Assembly: GCA_016213675.1 (NCBI GenBank)
Contig: JACQZW010000034.1
Coordinates: 1 to 64,000 of the forward strand
Origin: Acidobacteriota bacterium
GTDB lineage: Bacteria; Acidobacteriota; Thermoanaerobaculia; Thermoanaerobaculales; Thermoanaerobaculaceae
Length of the DNA: 64,000 nt
Direction: 5' to 3'
The notes under the pieces are model-generated. The model ran no database searches and was not told the origin of the DNA. It saw only the letters and a program-made list of their open reading frames with translations. A program made the position numbers and the translations under genes. Every line of letters begins with the position of its first letter. Positions within the stretch are counted from its first letter, which is position 1. This document shows, piece after piece, positions 49,513-59,060 of the stretch.

Positions 49513-51641
49513 GGTGAGTCCGGCGCCGCGAGGACGAACGCGGCGTTCACCCAGTCGGCGTGGTCACAGTCGCGGCCGTTGCGCCCCTCGCCGGCGACCA
49601 GCGTCAGGGTCGTGACGCCGGCGAGCGGGACCGTCAGCTTTCGGGGCGGCTGGTCCGGCGTGAGCGGCTCGGTCGAGGCGAGCACCCGGCCGTCCTGGTC
49701 GCGCAGCTCGAACACGACGTCGGCCCGGCCGCACTGCCGGACCCCGTCGGAGACGCCGACCAGGGCTCGGAACTCGGCGGCGCCGGCGGGAACGGCGTAG
49801 CCCATCGAGCAGGGCGCGTGCATGCCGATCCCCCGCGCGTACTGGACGCCGTGCACGACCAGGGGCAGGTCGTCCCACGCCCGATCGGTCTTCGGCGGAG
49901 CGAACCCGAACTCGACGGAGGTCGGCGTCACGGTGCTCAGCAGCACCGTGCCCCGGTCGGCCTGGACGAGAGGCACCCAGCCGGGGTCGTACTCGGAGAG
50001 GAAGATGCGCTCGCCGAGCCACTCGAACTGCTCGACCGGCCGGGCCATTTCCGGCCGTCCCCAGCGGCTCGCGACCAGCCAGCGCGGCCTTCCGGCCCGC
50101 CGCCAGTCGTGCCAGGCCGCGAGGGGATCGGCGAAGCGGTACTTCCCAAGTCGCGTGCAGCGGTCCCACGTCTCCGGCAGGATCACCTTGTCCAAGCGCT
50201 GGAACTCTGCGGGCGCGATGCCGGCGAACGCGGCGACATAGAGGTAGGCCTGGATGCCGAACGGCTCGACGACCACGCCGGCGTAGTCCGCCTGATGTGC
50301 ACCGAGCCGCTCGCCCAGCTTGACCAGGACGTGCTGCTGCTGGATGTCGCGCATCTCGACGGAGCCGACGTAGGTGGCCGCCAGACGTCCGCCGACCGCG
50401 GCGATCGCGGCGAGCACGGCGGCGAGGTAGACCGCGCCGGCCGTGCGACGGACCGCCCCGGCGCCCGACAGGCGGCCGACGGCCCAGAGCAGCAGGCGGC
50501 CGATGACCACGACCCCGAGGGCGGATAGCACCGGCAGCAGGATGCTCGTCCCCGAGGCCCGCAGGGCGTGGGGCTCGTTCTCGGTGAGGGCCGCCGGCAG
50601 GTTGCAGAGCAGCAGGGCGACGACGAGGTGCACCAGGCTGCGCCGGCGGGTGCGGCGCAGCGCGAACCACGAGCACGCGAGCCCGGCGTAGAAGAAGACC
50701 AGCTCGACCGGGAGCCCGCGGGCGATCGACAGGAAGTTGTACTCGCCGAACGACAGGAACAGGTACCGGGGCGACAGGTTCGCCGCCAGGTTCCCGAGGT
50801 AGGAGAAGACGAGTCCGCCTTCGGTGCGATGCCAGAGGACGCGGTCGGTGGCGCGCGAGAAGAAGTGGGTGGGGTCGGTGAGCATGACCCACACCTGCGG
50901 CAGGGCACCGAGCAACGCCGTGCCGGCGAGCACCGCCAGCGGGGCGAGCAGCCTGCGGGCCGAGTGCGTCCGCCGCCACGTGGTCCGGGCGGCATCGAGC
51001 GCGACGACGACGAACAGGCCGAAGGCGACGAGCTTGGTGGCCTGGTAGGAGTTGGTCGCCAGCCCGAGGCAGAAGCCCAGTGCCACGAGCGAGCGCACCG
51101 CGTAGCGGCGCAGCAGCGCGCGCTGCCAGAGCAGCAGTCCGGCGATGACGAAGAACGGGGGCAGCGAGGTGCCCTCGTGGGCGATGCGCGAGTACAGCAC
51201 GTGCCAGGGTGAAAGCGCGCCGAGCGCGACCGCCGCCAGGGCGGCGGCCCGGCCGGCCAGGGTCTGCACGTACCGCCACAGGAGGATCAGCGCCAGGGCG
51301 CCGAGAAGCGCCGAGGGCAGACGCCCGGCGGTCACGGAGAAGCCGAGCACGCGTACCGACCCGGCGCTAAGCCACGCCTGGAGCGCCGGACGGTAGTCGA
51401 GGTTGCCGAAGCCGCGAACGATGAACGGCAGGCGGCTGCCGAACCGGTCGGCGCCGGTCTCGGCGATGCAGTAGCCGTCGTAGGCGTTGGACAGCTCGTC
51501 CTGGTGCATCGGCAGCGGGTAGTCGCCGAGGTAGAGGAGGCGGAGCAGGACGCCGGCGAGCAGGAACGCGACCAGCACGACGCGGTGGCCAGGGAGGGTC
51601 AGAGCGGTCTCCTGCGCGCGGGCTGGCACGAGTGGAATCAT
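49509..51641 (-). CDS. GT39-type membrane glycosyltransferase with C-terminal NPCBM domain (paralogue)
   Basis: A 710-residue paralogue of the 47383 gene with the same layout: a first-loop acidic pair (LPMHQDELSNAYDG), a polytopic PMT/ArnT-like core (RLPSALLGALALILLWRYVQ; ALSPWHVLYSRIAHEGTSLP), an outer domain, and an NPCBM domain (GVQYARGIGMHAPC … DCDHADW). ATG 51641 was chosen because it lies just before the first transmembrane helix; a longer frame has no good start. It is divergent from the third NPCBM gene. Confidence 0.8.
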   Translation of the reverse strand: MIPLVPARAQETALTLPGHRVVLVAFLLAGVLLRLLYLGDYPLPMHQDELSNAYDGYCIAETGADRFGSRLPFIVRGFGNLDYRPALQAWLSAGSVRVLGFSVTAGRLPSALLGALALILLWRYVQTLAGRAAALAAVALGALSPWHVLYSRIAHEGTSLPPFFVIAGLLLWQRALLRRYAVRSLVALGFCLGLATNSYQATKLVAFGLFVVVALDAARTTWRRTHSARRLLAPLAVLAGTALLGALPQVWVMLTDPTHFFSRATDRVLWHRTEGGLVFSYLGNLAANLSPRYLFLSFGEYNFLSIARGLPVELVFFYAGLACSWFALRRTRRRSLVHLVVALLLCNLPAALTENEPHALRASGTSILLPVLSALGVVVIGRLLLWAVGRLSGAGAVRRTAGAVYLAAVLAAIAAVGGRLAATYVGSVEMRDIQQQHVLVKLGERLGAHQADYAGVVVEPFGIQAYLYVAAFAGIAPAEFQRLDKVILPETWDRCTRLGKYRFADPLAAWHDWRRAGRPRWLVASRWGRPEMARPVEQFEWLGERIFLSEYDPGWVPLVQADRGTVLLSTVTPTSVEFGFAPPKTDRAWDDLPLVVHGVQYARGIGMHAPCSMGYAVPAGAAEFRALVGVSDGVRQCGRADVVFELRDQDGRVLASTEPLTPDQPPRKLTVPLAGVTTLTLVAGEGRNGRDCDHADWVNAAFVLAAPDSP

Positions 51642-51728
51642 AACGCCGGCACCCGCGGAGCCCGCGGAATCACGGGTACGTCCTCGAGAACGGGACGCCC
51701 GGCCGGGGCCGAAGCCTCGGGGGGTTGC

Positions 51729-51734
51729 TAGAAT
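51729..51734 (+). promoter_or_regulatory. Candidate -10 (TAGAAT) for the 51762 gene
   Basis: TTGCTAGAAT lies 27 bases before ATG 51762, in the 120-base divergent gap; a GGAG ribosome binding site follows. The GC-TA context matches other -10 elements here. No convincing -35 is seen. Confidence 0.4.
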
Positions 51735-51761
51735 CGCGATCGTACCAGTGTCGGAGCGGTC

Positions 51762-54272
51762 ATGACCTTGCCAGGGCTCTTGCACCATTGGGCTTCGCTC
51801 GTCTGGCCCCAGGACGCGGCCGCCGTGCTGCTCGCCCTGGCGGCGGTGGCGACGCTGGGTGTCGGGCTGGTCCGCCGCCGCCTCGATGCCGGGCGCCACC
51901 TGCCGGTCGTCGGCGTGGTCGTCGTGTGCGAGCTCTCGCTGCTGCTCGCCACGGTGCTCCAGGTGCCGCTGCACCGACTGTGGCCCGCCGGGATCCTCGT
52001 CGCCGGCCTGCTCCTCGTGCGGCTCTGGCGCGGACGTCGTGATCCGGAGCGTGCGGCGGTGTCGGGCGGCGAGCGGGCCTCCGGGCGGGCGCTCCTGGCC
52101 GTTGCCGCGACGCTGGCCGCCCTCCTCCTCCTCGTCCGCCTGGGCAGCTCACCGGGGCTCCTGCTGACCTGGGAGCCGTCGGTCATCGAGGGGTTCGGCG
52201 AGTCGGCTCGGGCCGGGGCGGGCGCGGGCGAGTTCCTCCTCGAGGCGGCACTCTGGGACGAAGGGCTGGTCAGTCGCGGCGACCACTCGCTCCTCTACGG
52301 CGCCCCGACCTACGCGCTGCTCCGGACCACCGGGTTCCAGGTGTGGCAGCTCCGCATCGTCGCGGCGCTGTTGGCCATCGCGTGCGTGCCGGCGGTCTTC
52401 GCGATGACCCAACGGTTCGGAGCGGGGGCCGCTGGCGCTGCCGCGCTCGTGCTCTCGGTGTCGCTGCCGCTGCTCCATTACGGGCGCTACGGCACGTCGC
52501 TCTCCGGCACGCTGCTGGGCGTGCTCCTGGCGACCTGGGCGTGCTGGGACTTCGTCGAGCATCCGGCACGGCGGTGGTGGCGTGGCCCGCTGGCGGGTGC
52601 GGCCCTCGCGGTGGCCACGCTCGGCTACTCGCCGGGGCGCCTGGTCGTCCTCGGGCTGCTCGGCGTGGTCGCCGTGGCGACGCTGCGCCTGACCCGGCAG
52701 ACGCCGGGCGCCTGGGCGGGCCCTGTGCTGCTCGTCGCGGTCCTGGTCGGCTTCTGGGCGTTCCAGGCCGCCAACCACGCGAACCGGCGGTTCTTCACGG
52801 CGCGTGGCGAGCAGGTCCTGACCTTCATGCAGCAGTCCGAGTACCTCAAGGAGTACCTCGGCCGCGTCGTCAGCCCCGACGCCCTGACCGTCGCCGACCG
52901 GGTGGAGCTGGCCGCCCGGGTCGCAGCCAGGAGGGCGCCCGAGCTCCTCGCGGTCGTGACCGCCGGGTTCGACCGCCGGCTCTCTTCTGACGACGTGGTG
53001 GGCAGCGACCCGCCGCGGCTCGCCCTCGTCTTCCCGCCGCTCCTGCCGTTCGTCGCGTTCGGCCTGCTCTGTTCGCTGCGTCGCTGGCGGCGGCCGGAGC
53101 ACGCCACGCTGCTCGTCTGGGTTGCGGTGATCTGCGGACCGCTCCTCCTCACCACCCGTGTCGACGCCCACCGCGGCATGTTGCTGGCGGTGCCGCTCAC
53201 GCTGTGGGCGGCGCTCGGGCTCGACGAGGCGGCAGCGACGATGCGCGAGGCGGGCGTCGCGGCGGTCGTTCGCCGCTCGCTCGGTGTGGCGCTCGTGGCG
53301 CTGGGCGCCTGGACGGCGGCCGTCGCGATCTTCCCGGCCGCGGCTTTCCCGTCGCCGTTCGGCCGCGCGCTGGCCGCCGAGCTCGCGTCGATCCGCGGGA
53401 CGGTGGTCCTGGCCTCCACCGCCGACCACCGCGAGGTCGGCCGCGTCGACCTCGCGATGCTCGAGCGCCAGCGCGTACCGCCCCGCGACACGGGCCAGCT
53501 CCTCGAGGAGCGGATCCTGCGGCCGATCGCGGACCCGCCGTCGCCCGATCCCTACTGGGTCCGCGAGCTGATCGCCGCGGTCGGACGGGGGACGCTGCTC
53601 CTCGCCCCGGCGGATCGCTTCTACGACGTCGCCTTCGCACTCCAGGAGGCCGGGGCGACGGTCGTCGAGAAGGGGCCGGTGGACGCCCGCTTCTGGCGCG
53701 CCTCGTTGGGCGGCGCCGACACCGGCGGAGCAGTCGCGGCGGAGGTGTCGCGGATCGTGCCCCGGGCGACGCCGAGCCCGACGCCGACGCCCTTCGTCGT
53801 GCCGTTGCGCGACGGCCCCCGGACGTCGCTCCTGACGCTCGAGCCGACGAAGGTGGAGTTCTCCTTCGCGGCACCGCGCGTCGACCAGACCCTGGCCGGC
53901 GGCCCGATCGTCCTCGGCGGGGTCGAGTACGCCCGCGGCATCGGCATGCACGCCTGGTCCCGGATGACCTACCCGGTGCCCACGGGCGCGACCGCCTTCC
54001 AGGCCGTCGTCGGCTTGTCGAAGAACGTCCGCGACTGTGACGTCGCCTTGGTCCGATTCGAGGTGCTCGGGGAGAACGGCGAGCTGCTGTGGACGAGCGG
54101 TCTCGTCGACAATCGGACGCCGCCCCAGGGCGTGCTCGTCGACGTCGCCGGGCGCAAGGAAATCACGCTGGCCGTGACCGAGGGAGAGAACGGTCGCGAC
54201 TGCGACCACGGCGACTGGGCGGAGCCGTCGTACCTGCTCAGCGCCGAGGCGCCGGCGGGCGGGGCACGCTGA
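51762..54272 (+). CDS. Large polytopic membrane protein with C-terminal NPCBM domain
   Basis: An 836-residue protein. Residues about 1-550 hold many transmembrane segments with a glycosyltransferase-39-like flavour (DEGLVSRGDHSLLYGAPTYALLR; VDAHRGMLLAVPLTLWAAL), but the conserved core is weaker than in its neighbours. An extracytoplasmic region ends in an NPCBM domain (GVEYARGIGMHAWS … DCDHGDW). The gene runs opposite to its two relatives and converges on the DUF2298 fusion gene, with a 35-base overlap of coding ends. Confidence 0.72.
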   Translation: MTLPGLLHHWASLVWPQDAAAVLLALAAVATLGVGLVRRRLDAGRHLPVVGVVVVCELSLLLATVLQVPLHRLWPAGILVAGLLLVRLWRGRRDPERAAVSGGERASGRALLAVAATLAALLLLVRLGSSPGLLLTWEPSVIEGFGESARAGAGAGEFLLEAALWDEGLVSRGDHSLLYGAPTYALLRTTGFQVWQLRIVAALLAIACVPAVFAMTQRFGAGAAGAAALVLSVSLPLLHYGRYGTSLSGTLLGVLLATWACWDFVEHPARRWWRGPLAGAALAVATLGYSPGRLVVLGLLGVVAVATLRLTRQTPGAWAGPVLLVAVLVGFWAFQAANHANRRFFTARGEQVLTFMQQSEYLKEYLGRVVSPDALTVADRVELAARVAARRAPELLAVVTAGFDRRLSSDDVVGSDPPRLALVFPPLLPFVAFGLLCSLRRWRRPEHATLLVWVAVICGPLLLTTRVDAHRGMLLAVPLTLWAALGLDEAAATMREAGVAAVVRRSLGVALVALGAWTAAVAIFPAAAFPSPFGRALAAELASIRGTVVLASTADHREVGRVDLAMLERQRVPPRDTGQLLEERILRPIADPPSPDPYWVRELIAAVGRGTLLLAPADRFYDVAFALQEAGATVVEKGPVDARFWRASLGGADTGGAVAAEVSRIVPRATPSPTPTPFVVPLRDGPRTSLLTLEPTKVEFSFAAPRVDQTLAGGPIVLGGVEYARGIGMHAWSRMTYPVPTGATAFQAVVGLSKNVRDCDVALVRFEVLGENGELLWTSGLVDNRTPPQGVLVDVAGRKEITLAVTEGENGRDCDHGDWAEPSYLLSAEAPAGGAR

Positions 54273-57200
54273 TGGCGACCACCCCGAGCTCGATGTCGGT
54301 GACGAGGAGGCGCCCGTCCGGAGCGAAGGCGAGCCCGAGCGGCGTGTGCAGCTTCACGCCGCGAGCCGGGTCACCCGTGACGGTGCTCAGGAGGGCGCCG
54401 CTCTGGCTGTACGCACGGACTTCCCCGGCGAGGGGCACGGTGACCCACACGACGCCCTGTTGATCGACGACTGCGTGGGGCTCGGAGTACACGCCCCGCC
54501 GCCAACCGGGAACCGCGAAGCCGCTCTGCGGCCGACCGTCCGCGTCGAACGCCTGCAGGCGGCCGTTGCCGCTGTCGCACACCCACACCCGGCCGTCGGG
54601 CGCCACCGTGACGCCCATCGGCTCGTTCAGCCTGCCGGGCGCCGTGCCCTGCCCGCCCCACTCGGCCTGCCGCACGCCGGTGGCAGAGAAGCGCACGATC
54701 CGGTGATTGCCGGTGTCGGCGACGAAGACGGTGCCGGCGGGGGAGACCGCGATCCCGCGCGGGCCGAAGAACCCCCCGGACCAGTCGCGGAGGTAGGAGC
54801 CGTCGCGGTCGAACACTTGCACGCGGCCGTTCCACGTGTCGGCCACGTACACGTTGCCGTCCGGCCCGAGGGCGATCCCGCAGGGATCCTGGAACTCGCC
54901 CGGCGCCGTACCGCGTCGCCCCCAGGTCAGGGTGGAGCGGAGCTCGAGGTCGAGGCGCTGGACCCGGTTGTTGCCGAAGTCGCAGACGAAGGCGGCGGTG
55001 GTGTCGGCGACCACGGCGCGGGGCTGCCGGAACGTGCCCGGCGGGTCCTGCGCCACGCCGCCGGCGACCTCCTCGTCGGTGAGGGCAGCGCGGTCGGGGG
55101 CGTGCGGCGCTGGGCCGCCGGCCGGGAACGCGCCGGCGACCGCGAAAATGGTCACCGCGGCGCTGCGGTAGACCGGCGTGAGCAGGTCCGACCAGGACTC
55201 GAAGCGCTTCAGGTTGGCTCCGGCGTAGGTCCGGCGCTCGAGGTCGCCGACCCACACCAGCGCGACGTCGTGCCGCCGCAACACGCGGCGGACCGTGCCG
55301 GGATCTGGCGAGGTGTAGATCGTCTCGACGTCGCGCTTCCGCCAATTGATCTCGTTCCACGACCGGCCGCGCTGGTACACGTGGTAGTCCCAGCCGAGGA
55401 CCGTGGCGAGGCCCGTGTTCATCGCGACCCGGGCGTAGCGCTGGTACGACGGCCCGTACGCCTCGCAGACGACGGGGCTGCCGGCCACGTTGCGCTCGAC
55501 CCAACGGAACGCGGCGAGCTCGGCCGGGTCGGACCGCTCGAGGTAGGCCATGCCGTCGAGGGTGAACCGCGGACCGTCCGCCCGCCGTGGGTGGAGCGCG
55601 CCCCAGGCGGCGACGCCGGCGGTCAGTACCGCCACGGCCGCCGCGGCCGCGACCGCCGCGAGCCACAGCCTGCGGCGGCCCGGCGCACCGCGCGTGTCCC
55701 GCCACGTCTCGCGCAGTGCGCACGCGGCCGCCAGGGCGAGCAGGAACCACGCGTCGAGGTAGAACTTGAACAGCGTGTTCATGCGGTCCCAGACGTAGAC
55801 CAGCTCGCAGCCCGCGACCAGGATCAGCGCCGCCGCCGCCAGCGCGGACCCCAGGCGCGACCCGGACGGCAGCCGGGGATGGAGCGCCAGGGCCAGGGCG
55901 ATGGTGCCGAGGAGCGCCGCGAAGGGCCCGATCGACGGCGCCTGGCGGAGGTGGACGGCGAGCAGGCCGCGGAGGTCGACGAGCGAGAGGACGAGCAGGA
56001 TCCCGGCGGCGACCAGGGCGGTGCGACGTCCCCGTGACAGCCGGCCGTCCGGTCCGCCGAGCAGGCGGCGCCAGGCGACGAACAGGGTGGGCACGACGAT
56101 GAGGAGGAACAGCCCGAAGATCTGGAGCACGTCGGACGGGTACGCCCACGGGCCGCGCTCCCACCCCCAGTTGCGGAGCGGCGGCGTGAAGTGTGACCAG
56201 AACGGACGACAGGCGAGGAAGGCGCCGCCGGTGATCGCGGCCGCCGGCAGCAGCAACCGGAGGAGGAGGTGCTTGGGGGCGCGTCGCCAGCCGGTGTCGC
56301 GGATTCCGGCGATGACGTCGAGGCCGAGCAGCAGCGCGATGAGTCCGAGGTAGGTCGGCGTGCTCCAGCCGTTGGTGATCGACACGGCGCCGAGGGCGAG
56401 GGCGAGGAAGGCGAGCAGGGCGAACCGCCCGCCGCGCCCGAGGGGCGCCTCGCCGCGGTCGTGCCGCGAGGCCCATAGCAGCAGCAGGGCGACGAACGCG
56501 GCGGCGAACGGCATGACGAGGACATGGGCGTGCAGGTCGGCGAAGACGAAGCTCCAGAAGGGGTACTCGTTGATGGTGTTGGGGACGACCCGGGAGGTCG
56601 CCCAGAAGGTGTCGAAGTTGGCCGCCCGGCGGGCGAGCAGCTCGCGCGGTCCGGACAGGTTCCCGACGAACAGCGTCAGGGCGACCGCGGCGATCCCGAG
56701 GCGGGTGCTGCGACCGAGGAGGAGGCCGGCGGCCAGGACCGCGGCCGCGGTGAGCGCGGCGGTCAGCGCGATCCCGAGGTTGAACATCAGCGCCGGGTGC
56801 ACGGCCAGCGCCTTGCCGAGGGCGGCCACCGTGAAGTGGCCGAAATAGGTATACGACAGGGGGACGCCTGCGAACCACGGCTCCACGGGGGGAAGCGAGG
56901 TGGCCCGGTACAGCGTGTTGAGGAACGCGAAGTCCATCGGCTTCTCGCCCCAGGTGATCTCGGGGTTGAGCGCTCGGAGCCCGAGGAAGAACGCGAACGT
57001 GGCCCAGACGACCACCTCGGTCGCGACGATCTCACCGCGAGAGGTGCTCGGCGCGTTTCGCCAGCGCCGCACCGCGACGCCGCCGGCGAGCAGCGTCACG
57101 GCGACCCCGAGCGCCGTCGCGCCCGTGAACGGCAACGCCCCGAGGCTCACCGGCAGCCAGACCGCCCAGGCCAGCGCCACCACGCCGAGGACCTTGGAGA

Positions 57201-59025
57201 GGGCGTAGAGCCCCGGCCGGGGCGGCAGCACGGCGGCGATCAGGGCGTAGGCGGCGAGGCCGAGCAGCTCGAGGAGCAGCACGGTCGCGAGCGAGGAGGC
57301 GGGCGAGGAGCGCGACAGCTCGCGCCCGCCGGCGCTGGAGTGGTCGGGCTCGGCCAGCAGCAGGTCGCGTCGGGTGAGCGGCTGCGACGGCATGCCGCCG
57401 GTGATCCGGGCCTTGAGGTCATCGACCGCGAGCCGGTCGACGTTGCGGAAGACGAGCACCTTCGGGTGGTCGTAGACGGAGAACGACTCGTCGGCGAGCT
57501 CGGTCGGGAAGGCGATCCCGAAGAGCTGCGGCCGCGAGGAGAAGGAGGCTTCGAGGCGGTAGCCGAGGTCGCCGGCGAACAGCCGGCGGAAGTAGTGGTT
57601 GGTGAGCGGGTAGCGGTACGGCACGCGGGTGATCGCACCGACCAGGCGCTTGGTCGGCATGACGAGCCAGTCCGAGGAGGCCAGCCGCGCGGCGAGGAGC
57701 TCCGCCTTGGCCGGAGAATCGGGCTCGTAGTACGGCATCTCGAACACCGAGTAGCGCTCGGGGGTACGCCCGCCGAGACCGAACGGGAAGCCCTCGTCCC
57801 AGTGCTGCGTGAGGACCCTGGCGCCGCGCGGGACGTTGCGATAGAACCAGTCGGAGGCGGCCACCACGGTGTGTGGCCGCCCGTAGATCGTGAGGAACGC
57901 GAGCAGCCACGCGAGGGTGCCGGCGAGCACCGTGCCCCGGACGATCCGCCCGGCCCGCCCGCGGGCGGCCCACGACTCGAGCAGGGCCGCGGCCCACAGC
58001 GCCAGGAGCGGGTAGAGCGGCAGCATGTAGCGGGGGAACTTGACGTCGAAGCCGCCGGTGATGGCGAAGTAGGGCAGTGCGAAGGCGAAGAGGATCCACT
58101 CGCCGCGGCCCCACCCGCGGAGCGCCGGGCCGGCGCGCCGGGCGGCGCCGACGAGCGCCGCAAGGCCGAGGAGTGGCGCCATCCCCCACACGACCATCTC
58201 GGCGAGCGGGTAGAGGTAGCGCAGCGTGCCGACGTACTGGATGGTGTAGGGGAGCACCCCGGCACGGCGGACCATCCCGCTCTGCTCGGCCACGTCGTGG
58301 AGGAACTGCGGATCGAGGAACGCGTACGGCTCACCGACGAAGAAGGCCGCCAGCGCACACGCGGCGGCCAGCGCGCCACCGGCGAGCGCCGGCCGCACCC
58401 GACGGTCCGCCCGCCAGCGCGCCACCACGGCCAGGGCGAGCGGCAGGAACAACGGCGCCGCCGACACCTTGGTCGCCAGGGCGAGTCCGCAGAGCGCTCC
58501 GGCGATCGCCCAGTCGCGAGCGCGGCCGGCCTCGGCCACGCGCAGGAGGACGAGCAGCGCGGCGAGCACCAGGGTGGCGAGGGGGATGTCGTTGGTCGCG
58601 AAGTGCGAGTTCTGCACGTGCAGGACGGCGGCCCCGAGAAGCGCGGCGGCGAGCAGCCCGGTCCGCTCGTCAACCAGCCGCCGCCCGAGCAGGCCGACGA
58701 GGAGCACCGCGGCGGCGCCCCACAGCGCGGAAAGCGCCCGTCCCAGGAGGATCGCCCCGCCGTAGCCGGTTGCCGCCGGATACAGCGGCGACACGACGGT
58801 CCCGACCGCCTTCGTCATGTAGAAGGGGAACGTCCCGTAGGCGAAGAAGTGCGGGTTGAGCTGGGGCGGGACGAACGAGATCTCGGCGACCGCCTGGGCG
58901 ATTCGCCGCTCGTCGGGGTGGTACCAGTGGGAGTCGTCCCAGTTCAGCCCGACCAGCCGTACCGCCAGGGCCAGCACGGCCAGCCCGAGCAGCCGGGCGC
59001 GAAAGGACCTGAAGGATCCGAGCAT
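54238..59025 (-). CDS. Giant fusion: GT39 glycosyltransferase + DUF2298 (YYY) + NHL repeats
   Basis: A 1595-residue, highly polytopic protein. Residues 1 to about 560 are a PMT-type glycosyltransferase (HWYHPDERRIAQAV carries the first-loop acidic residues; PRYMLPLYPLLALWAA). About 600-1250 is a DUF2298 membrane domain, recognised by TWGEKPMDFAFLNTLYRATSLPP, PWFAGVPLSYTYFGHF and FVFADLHAHVLVMP. From about 1325 an NHL beta-propeller begins (VADTWNGRVQVFDRDG, VADTGNHRIVRF, VCDSGNGRLQAFDADG) and runs to the end. The combination suggests sugar transfer coupled to an extracytoplasmic binding platform. It starts at ATG 59025 with no clear ribosome binding site. Confidence 0.85.
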   Translation of the reverse strand: MLGSFRSFRARLLGLAVLALAVRLVGLNWDDSHWYHPDERRIAQAVAEISFVPPQLNPHFFAYGTFPFYMTKAVGTVVSPLYPAATGYGGAILLGRALSALWGAAAVLLVGLLGRRLVDERTGLLAAALLGAAVLHVQNSHFATNDIPLATLVLAALLVLLRVAEAGRARDWAIAGALCGLALATKVSAAPLFLPLALAVVARWRADRRVRPALAGGALAAACALAAFFVGEPYAFLDPQFLHDVAEQSGMVRRAGVLPYTIQYVGTLRYLYPLAEMVVWGMAPLLGLAALVGAARRAGPALRGWGRGEWILFAFALPYFAITGGFDVKFPRYMLPLYPLLALWAAALLESWAARGRAGRIVRGTVLAGTLAWLLAFLTIYGRPHTVVAASDWFYRNVPRGARVLTQHWDEGFPFGLGGRTPERYSVFEMPYYEPDSPAKAELLAARLASSDWLVMPTKRLVGAITRVPYRYPLTNHYFRRLFAGDLGYRLEASFSSRPQLFGIAFPTELADESFSVYDHPKVLVFRNVDRLAVDDLKARITGGMPSQPLTRRDLLLAEPDHSSAGGRELSRSSPASSLATVLLLELLGLAAYALIAAVLPPRPGLYALSKVLGVVALAWAVWLPVSLGALPFTGATALGVAVTLLAGGVAVRRWRNAPSTSRGEIVATEVVVWATFAFFLGLRALNPEITWGEKPMDFAFLNTLYRATSLPPVEPWFAGVPLSYTYFGHFTVAALGKALAVHPALMFNLGIALTAALTAAAVLAAGLLLGRSTRLGIAAVALTLFVGNLSGPRELLARRAANFDTFWATSRVVPNTINEYPFWSFVFADLHAHVLVMPFAAAFVALLLLWASRHDRGEAPLGRGGRFALLAFLALALGAVSITNGWSTPTYLGLIALLLGLDVIAGIRDTGWRRAPKHLLLRLLLPAAAITGGAFLACRPFWSHFTPPLRNWGWERGPWAYPSDVLQIFGLFLLIVVPTLFVAWRRLLGGPDGRLSRGRRTALVAAGILLVLSLVDLRGLLAVHLRQAPSIGPFAALLGTIALALALHPRLPSGSRLGSALAAAALILVAGCELVYVWDRMNTLFKFYLDAWFLLALAAACALRETWRDTRGAPGRRRLWLAAVAAAAAVAVLTAGVAAWGALHPRRADGPRFTLDGMAYLERSDPAELAAFRWVERNVAGSPVVCEAYGPSYQRYARVAMNTGLATVLGWDYHVYQRGRSWNEINWRKRDVETIYTSPDPGTVRRVLRRHDVALVWVGDLERRTYAGANLKRFESWSDLLTPVYRSAAVTIFAVAGAFPAGGPAPHAPDRAALTDEEVAGGVAQDPPGTFRQPRAVVADTTAAFVCDFGNNRVQRLDLELRSTLTWGRRGTAPGEFQDPCGIALGPDGNVYVADTWNGRVQVFDRDGSYLRDWSGGFFGPRGIAVSPAGTVFVADTGNHRIVRFSATGVRQAEWGGQGTAPGRLNEPMGVTVAPDGRVWVCDSGNGRLQAFDADGRPQSGFAVPGWRRGVYSEPHAVVDQQGVVWVTVPLAGEVRAYSQSGALLSTVTGDPARGVKLHTPLGLAFAPDGRLLVTDIELGVVAISVPRPPAPRR

Positions 59026-59060
59026 GCGTCCGAGACCGCAGGAAGCCTAGCAGAGCGTCC

